A DNA stretch of 36,428 bases, from contig JADGPC010000211.1 in NCBI GenBank assembly GCA_017882645.1, positions 1 to 36,428 of the forward strand, in the 5' to 3' direction. The notes beneath the pieces were generated by a model, which saw nothing but the letters and a program-made list of their open reading frames with translations, was not told the origin of the DNA and did not search any database. The position numbers were made by a program, and so were the translations under genes. Each line of letters opens with the position of its first letter. Position 1 is the stretch's first letter. This DNA comes from Streptosporangiales bacterium. Lineage in GTDB: Bacteria > Actinomycetota > Actinomycetes > Streptosporangiales > Streptosporangiaceae. Below are positions 16,896 to 24,167 of the stretch, piece after piece.

Positions 16896-18343
16896 GATGA
16901 GCGCTTCTCGCCGCTCTCGCTGAGGGCGCCCTCCAGCTCGTCTACCAGCGCCTCAAGCCGCCCGGCAGTCGCTGACCACTGCGCTTGCTCGGTCGCGAGC
17001 AGATCGGCCGCCGCCCGGATCTGCTGGATGGCCAGGTCGACCTGGTCAGCCGCGGACTTCTGCTGCTGAGTGGCGAGGATCGACTCCTCGAGCATCGTCG
17101 CCGTGGAGGTCATCAGATCGCCGACCCGCCGGGCCTGGCGGGTTCCTTCCTCGGTGGCCATGATGGTCGAGTTCGTACCGTCCTGAACTCCGGCGATGAT
17201 GACGCTGATCGAGTCGGTCGAGTGAACTGATCGCTCGGCTAGCTTGCGCACTTCGGCCGCCACTACGGCGAAGCCCTTGCCGGCTTCACCCGCCCTGGCC
17301 GCCTCGATGGCGGCATTCAGGGCGAGCAGGTTCGTCTGTCCGGCAATGTCATTGATCAGGTCCAGGATCTCGCCGATCTGCTGAGCGTGCTTGCTCAGCG
17401 AGAGCGCCCGCTCGGTAATGTCATCGATTTTCGCCTGCAGCTCGCCCATGGTGTCGCCGGTCTGCTCGGCCGCCACCGCGATGGCATGGGCGTTGTCGGC
17501 GATTGCTCCGGCCGTCGTGGCAAGCTCCTCGATCGTCGCGGATGTCTCCGCGACCGCGGACGATTGCTCACTCGTCACGGCGGCTGCGTTCTTAGCCGCG
17601 AGCCGCAGCTCGCCGGTAACCTCGCTGAGCACCGCCGAGGTCGAGCGCAGACGGCTGAGAAGTCCGTTCAGCCGCCCGAGCGTGGCGGTCAGTTCCCGCT
17701 CCCGCTCAGACGCACGCCGCAGCAGCTGGATGGCGAAGAGCGAGAATCCACAGATCGCGAGGACCGCGAGGATGCCAGCCACCACGCCGATCACGAGCGC
17801 CTGACCCGCGGCCGACGCAGCATGAGCCTGGCCTGCGTCGGCCCGCTCTTGCTGAGCGTGATCGAGCTGGCTGAGCGGTCCGAGCACGTTATCCTCGGCG
17901 GCGGCTAGCGCGGAGATCGCCCGGATCTCGCGCGCGACCGTCGTTCCCCCGGCCGGTCGGACCCGGTTGAACAGCGCGACGTAAGCAGTATTCGCGGCCG
18001 AAGCCCGGCTTCGGAGGCGCTCCTCAGGTCCCGTCTGACTCGTTCCGAGAATCGCGGACGTAGCAGCGAACTGAGCCCGCTGCAGGTCTACCTCGCGCAG
18101 CCGGGACGACATCGGAGCGATCATGTACTCGTTCATGGCCTCGTGCTCGTGCCAGAAGCCGGCCACCAGTTTCGCGGTTAGCCGCGCGTCGTGCCGTGCG
18201 TCGAGCGCCGTCCCCGACTGCGCGAGAGCTGCCTCATAGCGCCAGATTGTGATGCCGATCACGGCCGCAATGACCAGGCCGGCGACGATGCTGACCGCCG
18301 TGAAGCGGCGGACCGAGTCGCTAACACCTCGTTGGGCAATCAC
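16892..18343 (-). CDS. Methyl-accepting chemotaxis protein (two TM helices flanking an extracytoplasmic domain; no obvious HAMP)
   Basis: Hairpin tip [49 protein letters not shown]1 [23 protein letters not shown]2 [24 protein letters not shown]. Confidence 0.95.
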   Translation of the reverse strand: MIAQRGVSDSVRRFTAVSIVAGLVIAAVIGITIWRYEAALAQSGTALDARHDARLTAKLVAGFWHEHEAMNEYMIAPMSSRLREVDLQRAQFAATSAILGTSQTGPEERLRSRASAANTAYVALFNRVRPAGGTTVAREIRAISALAAAEDNVLGPLSQLDHAQQERADAGQAHAASAAGQALVIGVVAGILAVLAICGFSLFAIQLLRRASERERELTATLGRLNGLLSRLRSTSAVLSEVTGELRLAAKNAAAVTSEQSSAVAETSATIEELATTAGAIADNAHAIAVAAEQTGDTMGELQAKIDDITERALSLSKHAQQIGEILDLINDIAGQTNLLALNAAIEAARAGEAGKGFAVVAAEVRKLAERSVHSTDSISVIIAGVQDGTNSTIMATEEGTRQARRVGDLMTSTATMLEESILATQQQKSAADQVDLAIQQIRAAADLLATEQAQWSATAGRLEALVDELEGALSESGEKRSS

Positions 18344-18454
18344 TCATGCGCTTCCTGTTGAAGTGGCAGCCGCGCCCCCGCATCCTGCCGTCCATGCTGG
18401 ACTTACCCGTTGACAGCACAGAAGTACCGTCCAGTTACGGTCGGTAGCGGAGAC

Positions 18455-18520
18455 GGCAAGCTATGGACCACGTGCCCTTAACCTGCCAGACTCCCCAGGA
18501 ACAGCTATTTGCGTCAGCCG
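18455..18520 (+). repeat. Conserved noncoding leader block, copy B (upstream of the 18599 small ORF)
   Basis: GGCAAGCTATGGACCACGTGCCCTTAACCTGCCAGACTCCCCAGGAACAGCTATTTGCGTCAGCCG aligns with 8662-8725. Confidence 0.75.
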
Positions 18521-18598
18521 CGATGTTGCGGCTAGCTCCCGCTGTCGGGACCGGGAGCCGTCCGGCACCTCTGCCATGTGCCGGAGGGGGGATGAGCA

Positions 18599-18808
18599 AT
18601 GAACGACGTGGAGACTGTGGCCTGGGTTCGGCAGGCCGCAAACGAGTCGTGCTGGATGTGCGGCGCTCGCCTGCGAGCTGGCGAGATGATTGCCGACGGC
18701 GGCAGCGCGTGCTCCGATGTGCGCTGGTATTGCCGGGACACGCCAGCATGCACGCGGCGCTGGACTGGGCGGCAGCGGGAATCCTCCGCCATGGCGCAAT
18801 TGCGGTGA
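18599..18808 (+). CDS. Small Cys-rich (CWMC) putative zinc-binding protein, paralogue B
   Basis: MNDVETVAWVRQAANESCWMCGARLRAGEMIADGGSACSDVRWYCRDTPACTRRWT; about 43 of the first 58 residues identical to paralogue A by hand count. Confidence 0.75.
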   Translation: MNDVETVAWVRQAANESCWMCGARLRAGEMIADGGSACSDVRWYCRDTPACTRRWTGRQRESSAMAQLR

Positions 18809-18845
18809 GCTCACCCGCGTGCCAGCTCACTACACTTGCGGACCC

Positions 18846-19280
18846 ATGGGCTACACCGACGCTCCGGACGGCTGGTGGCGCGAGTTCGTACTGGCCTCGC
18901 CGGCTCGAACGGCCAAGCTCGCCGTGGTCCGGGCGGACGGCTCACCGCACGTAGCTCCCGTCTGGGCGGATCTCGACGGCGACGAGATCGTCTTCATGAC
19001 CTCGGCCGACACGATCAAGGGCAAGGGCATCCTGCGCGACCCCAGGGTCTCGCTGTGCGGGGATGACGAGCGCCCGCCCTTCAGCTTCGTGACGATCGCC
19101 GGAACTGCGACGACCTCCGCGGACCCGGACGAGCTGCTGGCCTGGGCCACCCGCATCGGTGGCCGGTACATGGGCGCCGACCAGGCCGCGGTATACGCCC
19201 GGCGCAACGCAGCGCCACCAGAGCTCGTCGTGCGGGTCACCCCGACCCGCATCACCGCCAAGGTCGACGTGGCTAACTAG
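18846..19280 (+). CDS. PPOX-class (possibly F420-dependent) oxidoreductase
   Basis: ASPARTAKLAVVRADGSPHVAPVWADLDGDEIVFMTSADTIKGKGILRDPRVSLCGDDERPPFSFVTIAGTATTS. ATG at 18846 preferred over the upstream start at 18690. Confidence 0.85.
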   Translation: MGYTDAPDGWWREFVLASPARTAKLAVVRADGSPHVAPVWADLDGDEIVFMTSADTIKGKGILRDPRVSLCGDDERPPFSFVTIAGTATTSADPDELLAWATRIGGRYMGADQAAVYARRNAAPPELVVRVTPTRITAKVDVAN

Positions 19281-19300
19281 GACTCCGGCTCGCCCGGCCG

Positions 19301-19327
19301 GTCAGCCCCCGTCCGGTCAGGGCTGAC
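19301..19327 (+). terminator. Hairpin downstream of the PPOX gene
   Basis: GTCAGCCC-ccgtccggtca-GGGCTGAC, perfect 8-bp stem with no long T tract. Confidence 0.4.
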
Positions 19328-19379
19328 TCCTACTGCTCAGCGATCCAGCTGCCGTGGAAGCGCCCAGAGGAGGTCAGAG

Positions 19380-19787
19380 ATGGCCCAGGCAGGACCAGAG
19401 AACGAGATCATCACCAAGATCAGCCCGGACTCGGTGCAGGCAACTGTCTCGCGCCTGACCGGCCTCGTCGACGCCAAGGGCATGCGGCTGTTCGCCGTCA
19501 TCGATCAGCGCGAGGAGGCTCGCCGGGCCGGCCTGGACCTGCGCGAGACCGTCCTGGTGCTCTTCGGCAGCCCGGCCGCCGGCACCCCGGTGATGGAGGC
19601 GGCCCCGCTGGCGGCCCTCGACCTCCCGCTCAAGGTACTGATCTGAGCCGATGGAGAGCAGACAAAGGTCTCCTATAACGCGCCAGAGGCTCTCGCCGCC
19701 CGGTATCACCTCAGTCACGACCTGACCGGCCGACTCGCCGGGATCAACACGATCACCGATGTGCTCGTGACCGCGCCACCTGCTTAA
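19380..19787 (+). pseudogene. DUF302 domain protein interrupted by an in-frame TGA at 19644-19646
   Basis: ...APLAALDLPLKVLI[TGA]ADGEQTKVSYNAPEALAARYHLSHDLTGRLAGINTITDVLVTAPPA* continues in the same frame to TAA at 19785-19787. Confidence 0.8.
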
Positions 19788-20365
19788 CGGCCCGGCTCGG
19801 CGCAGCCAGCTAACCCGAACGCAGACCCGGCGAATTCGGCGGCCAGGCGTTGCCACCGCGGCCGGCCGCGCAGCATCGCATGATCGCCGCCAGCGACCAG
19901 GACCCGCCGCACGCGGGTGACTGCCTCGGCGCGGTCCGCGAACGCCCAGGTCATCTCGGGGCTCGTCACCTGATCCTGGTCACCATGGGCGAGCAGCACG
20001 CGCGTCCCGGCCAGCTGGCCGACGGGTTCGCCGGGCGGCAGCCAGGGGGCTAGCCCGGCTACCGCCGTGACCTGGGGATGCCCGGCCGCCCGCAGTGCGG
20101 CTCGCGCTCCCATCGAGTGGCCGATCAGGACGATCGGCACCGGGCCGAACTGCTCCGCTGCCTCGTCGAGCCACTGGCTCAGGTCGGCGACTGGGGACGC
20201 GAGCTCGCCGTTCCAGCCGCGCAGCCGGAACCTCGGCCGGCGCACGATGATGCCGCTGCCGCGCAGGGCCCGTCGGACCGGCCAGGCCAGTGCTGCTATC
20301 CGGACCACGCTGAGCTGGCCTGGCCGGGTGACGTCCGAGCTGACCGACCGGCCGCCATGCAGCAT
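19784..20365 (-). CDS. Alpha/beta hydrolase (true start may lie upstream)
   Basis: LLLMLHGGRS, PIVLIGHSMGARAALRAAGHPQV, RVLLAHGDQDQVTSPE, VAGGDHAMLRG. Confidence 0.75.
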   Translation of the reverse strand: MLHGGRSVSSDVTRPGQLSVVRIAALAWPVRRALRGSGIIVRRPRFRLRGWNGELASPVADLSQWLDEAAEQFGPVPIVLIGHSMGARAALRAAGHPQVTAVAGLAPWLPPGEPVGQLAGTRVLLAHGDQDQVTSPEMTWAFADRAEAVTRVRRVLVAGGDHAMLRGRPRWQRLAAEFAGSAFGLAGCAEPGR

Positions 20366-20578
20366 CAGCAGCAAGCCGGGCAACGGGTCGGGCGGGTCAG
20401 CACCGACCGAGCGGGCCTGCTTGCTTCCGGGCGAGTCCAGGCAGAATCCCCTCATTGCGGGGCAGCGGCCGACGCCGCTAACCATCTCCGGGGCGGCGCC
20501 CCGGAAAGCGAGGCCCGGCCCGGGCGGGGCGGGCCTGACCGAGGATACTTCGGCAGCCGCGTGCGATGATCGTGAGCA

Positions 20579-21367
20579 GTGAACTGCCCGAGCGAACGCG
20601 AGCGGCTGGCCGCGACCTTCACCCACCCCGGCGTGGCGGGCGCATATCAGCACCGTCCGCCGTACCCGCCCGAGGTCTTCGGCATCCTGGCGCGGCTCAT
20701 CACCGACCGGCCCACGACGGTACTGGATCTCGGCGCCGGCGAAGGGGCGCTCGCCAGGCCGCTGGCCGGACTGGTCGACCACGTCGACGCGCTGGATATC
20801 TCCGCCGCGATGGTCAGCGCGGGCAGGCGTCGCCCCGGCGGCCGCCAGCCGAATCTGCGGTGGGTGGTCGGCCCGGCCGAGACGGCCCGGCTGGGTGGTC
20901 CGTACGCCCTGGTCACCGCAGGCGCCAGCCTGCACTGGATGTCGTGGCCGCGGACATTGCCGCGGCTGGCGGCGGCGATGACCGCCAACGCCTACCTGGC
21001 GATCGTCGAGCACGGTTACGACCACCTGCCCTGGCGCACTGAGCTGACCGAGATCATCCGCCGCCATTCCTGCAATCCCGGCTATGACCCGGAATTCTCC
21101 CTGGTCCATGCCCTCTGCGGCAGCGGACTGTTCGAGACCGCCGGGCAGGCGGCGGTGATCCCGGACCCCATCAGGCAGTCCGTGCCGAGTTACGTGGAGC
21201 ATTTCCACTCGACCGCCAGCCTGGCCCGCGAGCTGATGCCAGCCGAGGACTCCGCGGCGTTCGACCGTGAGGTGGCCGACCTGGTCGGGCCTTACGCGGT
21301 GGACGGCCTGCTCGAGATGAACGTCGTCACCCAGCTGGACTGGGGCCGCATCACGGTCGTCAGCTAG
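20579..21367 (+). CDS. Class I SAM-dependent methyltransferase
   Basis: TVLDLGAGEGALARPLAGLVDHVDALDISAAMV...LVTAGASLHWMSWPRTLPRLAAAM. Confidence 0.88.
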   Translation: MNCPSERERLAATFTHPGVAGAYQHRPPYPPEVFGILARLITDRPTTVLDLGAGEGALARPLAGLVDHVDALDISAAMVSAGRRRPGGRQPNLRWVVGPAETARLGGPYALVTAGASLHWMSWPRTLPRLAAAMTANAYLAIVEHGYDHLPWRTELTEIIRRHSCNPGYDPEFSLVHALCGSGLFETAGQAAVIPDPIRQSVPSYVEHFHSTASLARELMPAEDSAAFDREVADLVGPYAVDGLLEMNVVTQLDWGRITVVS

Positions 21368-21548
21368 CGGGGAGGAACACGTCCCGTCCGCCCGCCTGGT
21401 AGCGGTGGACGTATCCCGGCGCCAGCAGGCCGGCCATCCGGTCCAGGCCGGAGTCGTCCGACCAGCACTCTTCGATCAGCACCCGCACCAGGTCGGCCTG
21501 TGCCGCTGGCCCTGCCTCTGCCACTCGTGCCTCCCGCACCCGTGTCAC
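21360..21548 (-). pseudogene. Probable SnoaL-like / ester cyclase N-terminal remnant
   Basis: LVRVLIEECWSDDSGLDRMAGLLAPGYVHRYQ resembles a SnoaL-family N-terminus; stops soon after (AGGRDVFLPAS*). Confidence 0.4.
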
Positions 21549-21587
21549 GGAGCACCCGACAGTATCTATCAGGCGTAAGGTGCGCGT

Positions 21588-22076
21588 GTGACCGATCTTG
21601 GATCGCGGCTGAGGCGCGTCCTGCGCGACGACCTGGATCAGCGGCAGCGGGCCGCCCTGGCCTCGTGGATAGCCTTCACCGGCACCTTCGCGGTGGTCCG
21701 CGGCATCACCTGGAGCATCAGGGCCGGCCGCGGCCCGTTCCGCAACCTCAGCGCCGGCGGCGAGCACCTGCACCACTATCTGTGGGGCATCGGCATGCTG
21801 GCCGGAGTCGGCGCGGTCGCCGTCCGCGGCACCGACAGCCAGCGGGCGCATCCCGCGGTGGCCGTCAGCTACGGCAGCGGCCTGGCCCTGATCGTCGACG
21901 AGTTCGCGCTGCTGCTCGACCTCAAGGATGTCTACTGGGCCCAGCAGGGCCGCATCTCGGTCGACCTCGGCGTCGGCGGGATCGCGGTGACCGGGTCGTA
22001 CTTCGCTGCCCTGCCGCTCCTGCGCGCGCTGCGCGACGAGTTTCACGACGGGCAGCCGGCCGCAACAGCGCGATAG
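21588..22076 (+). CDS. Conserved hypothetical integral membrane protein
   Basis: Several hydrophobic segments; GGEHLHHYLWGIGMLAGVGAVAVRG...SYGSGLALIVDEFALLLDLKDVYW. GTG start. Confidence 0.75.
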   Translation: MTDLGSRLRRVLRDDLDQRQRAALASWIAFTGTFAVVRGITWSIRAGRGPFRNLSAGGEHLHHYLWGIGMLAGVGAVAVRGTDSQRAHPAVAVSYGSGLALIVDEFALLLDLKDVYWAQQGRISVDLGVGGIAVTGSYFAALPLLRALRDEFHDGQPAATAR

Positions 22077-22147
22077 CTGACTGGCACGCGCCTGCGCGCT
22101 CCGCGGTGACACCGGCGAGGCCCGCCCGACCGACCGCTCCCGCCGCG

Positions 22148-22336
22148 TCACTTGCTGGGGTGCGGGCACGCCACCTTCGGGTTGGCGCCGAAGTAATTCA
22201 GCGGTCCGGCCAGGACGGTGACGACGATCGTGCCGGTTCGGGCGCAGCCTGGGTCTGAGTTGTAGTAGTGGCGCTGAGCTCCGGCGATAGCGCCGATGAT
22301 CAGCCAGATGACGAGCAAGATTCCAAGGATCCGCAT
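22148..22336 (-). CDS. Small membrane protein
   Basis: MRILGILLVIWLIIGAIAGAQRHYYNSD...; N-terminal TM helix; GGAGG-like RBS upstream (ccatGGAGACCTCC on the plus strand). Confidence 0.65.
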   Translation of the reverse strand: MRILGILLVIWLIIGAIAGAQRHYYNSDPGCARTGTIVVTVLAGPLNYFGANPKVACPHPSK

Positions 22337-22660
22337 GGAGACCTCCGATCATCCAAGGCGATCGCTGTGAGCGCCTGGCGTGGCCACGGGGATCCGGCGG
22401 GGACGACCCGCCGGCCGCCGCTGGCGACCCGCAACTACCATCGGTTCTGCTACATAAACCCCGATACCGCAAGCGTAGCCATCAATTGCCGCGTGACTGG
22501 CGTGCACCGTGAAACTCTATATTCCTCATGTTTGCTTCATTCGTCTTATATCCGATATATACGTCTGATCAGGCACGGCGGTCAGGTCGTCCCGAGCCGG
22601 GATGTTTAAACGAAACCGTCTGGGCAGTGTGCGGCCAGGAACTGGAGAAAGAAGAAAGCC

Positions 22661-22927
22661 ATGGCCGTCGTGTTCGCGGTGTTCTTGGTGTTCTTGCTCG
22701 CCATCCTCCTGGTGTTCACCCTGTCCGAGGGACGGGAGGGCCGGCTCGCACGGCTCTCGCAACTCCGCACCGAGGCAGCGCAGGCGGCCAGGGTTATCCG
22801 GACTCGCGGAGCAGATGCCATCGAGCGCCTCGCTGCCCGGCTGGCCCCGGATCGTGGCCGCCGGATCGGTCTCGATCAACTCCTTGCCCAATCCCGCGGG
22901 GGCCGAGCACCTCGACGGGCCGGCTGA
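22661..22927 (+). CDS. Small single-TM hypothetical protein
   Basis: MAVVFAVFLVFLLAILLVFTLSEGREGRLARLSQLRTEAAQ...; upstream GGAGAAAGAAG RBS. Confidence 0.6.
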   Translation: MAVVFAVFLVFLLAILLVFTLSEGREGRLARLSQLRTEAAQAARVIRTRGADAIERLAARLAPDRGRRIGLDQLLAQSRGGRAPRRAG

Positions 22928-23096
22928 GTCCTGAAGCGCGGTGGCCCGGCCAGCCTTTCGGCCGCTTTCTTCCTGCACTCTTGCCTGCCGATGTTTGAAA
23001 TTCGCACATGGGGCACCACTGGCCCGTGCCCAGAGCTGGTTCGCCGGAGGTGACCGGGAAATGACTCGAGCAGCAGCGACCATCGAGCCGAGTCCG

Positions 23097-23260
23097 ATCA
23101 GCGAGCTTCCCGCCCGGGAGCTTGAGCAGCGCGACGACGCCGCGCTTCTTGAGAGATCAGCTCGAGCAGGTGCTGGACATGGAGGCGGTCTGGAAGCACT
23201 GGCGTGGCCTGCCCGACCGCGAGCAGCAGCTGCTTCTGCTGCGCTCCTAGGCAGCCGCAG
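23097..23260 (+). pseudogene. Possible sigma-70 family region 3/4 remnant
   Basis: FLRDQLEQVLDMEAVWKHWRGLPDREQQLLLLRS* resembles the segment before the region-4 helix-turn-helix in SigB/SigF-like factors; frame ends in TAG. Confidence 0.4.
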
Positions 23261-23303
23261 ACGTTCCCCAATCCCGCCTAGCATTGTGAAGGGACCGAAA
23301 ACC

Positions 23304-23624
23304 ATGAAGTCAGCGACAGCACTGACGATTCTGGCCATTGGCGCCATCTTCGCGTTCGCCGTCACCGCCCATCCGTCATTCCTCAACATCCAGGTCCTCG
23401 GCTGGGTGCTCATGCTGACCGGCATCACCGGCCTGGTCATCCCCCGGCGCGGGAAGGGCTGGCTGCGCCGCAGCGTGCTCGTCAAGGGTTCCCCGGACTT
23501 CACCGAGGTCGTCGACGCCGATGCGCGGAAGCCGATGGTTCCGCTGGGAACCGGGGACTCCGCGCCGACCGTCGTCGACGGCCAGGTCGAGCGAGAGTCG
23601 ATCGTCGAGTACATCGAGAAGTAG
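23304..23624 (+). CDS. Small membrane protein (DUF6458-like)
   Basis: MKSATALTILAIGAIFAFAVTAHPSFLNIQVLGWVLMLTGITGLVIPRRGKGWLRR; RBS gaaggga before ATG 23304. Confidence 0.7.
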   Translation: MKSATALTILAIGAIFAFAVTAHPSFLNIQVLGWVLMLTGITGLVIPRRGKGWLRRSVLVKGSPDFTEVVDADARKPMVPLGTGDSAPTVVDGQVERESIVEYIEK

Positions 23625-23687
23625 CCGGCGGCTCGCGGCCCGAACGCCATCCCGGCGGGTGGCATTGGCCCCGATCAATGGCACCCG

Positions 23688-23996
23688 CTACGGCTCGGCG
23701 GTGCGGCCTGCGCCCGCGGGCACCCGGCTGGCCATCGCCGGAAGCGGCCGGCTCGTGCGGGCCGCCAGGACGTGCTGTCTCTCGTCCTCGGACGTGCCGC
23801 CCCAGACGCCATGAACCTGGCGCGTGGCCAGGGCGAACTCCAGGCACTCGGCCCGTACCTGGCAGCCAGCGCAGACCGTCTTCGCCTGATCTAGCTGCTC
23901 GACCGCAGGGCCGGCCGAGGACAGCGGGAAGAAGAGCTCAGGGTCGGCGCTCAGGCAGGCGCCACGCGCGCGCCAGTCGGCATCTGCTTTCGTCAT
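23688..23996 (-). CDS. WhiB-family iron-sulfur transcriptional regulator
   Basis: WRARGACLSADPELFFP...AKTVCAGCQVRAECLEFALATRQVHGVWGGTSEDER: four conserved Cys plus GVWGG. Confidence 0.95.
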   Translation of the reverse strand: MTKADADWRARGACLSADPELFFPLSSAGPAVEQLDQAKTVCAGCQVRAECLEFALATRQVHGVWGGTSEDERQHVLAARTSRPLPAMASRVPAGAGRTAEP

Positions 23997-24167
23997 CGCG
24001 ATCAGTCTTCCTGCGGCGCGCTATCGCCATCGTGCAGGCGCCGCCGTCATTGCTCATTTGGCCAGCCTTCCACTGCCCGAGATTTCCGCATGTACTCATC
24101 CGCGCGAAGAGCCACCGCCTGTCACTCCTGGCGCGCAGCGCGCTTCGGTCCACTTCTTGCGCTCTGG

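Noticed and set aside
18410-18441. Sigma-A-like promoter TTGACA with TACGGT upstream of CWMC paralogue B
   Set aside because: Spacing between the hexamers is about 20 bp, too long for a confident call.
19644-19646. Selenocysteine recoding at the DUF302 TGA
   Set aside because: The expected residue is Trp rather than Cys, and no convincing bacterial SECIS-like hairpin was seen immediately downstream.
22440-22620. Locally AT-rich intergenic stretch as a possible horizontally acquired or attachment site
   Set aside because: No integrase, tRNA, direct repeats or transposase nearby; more simply a promoter region.
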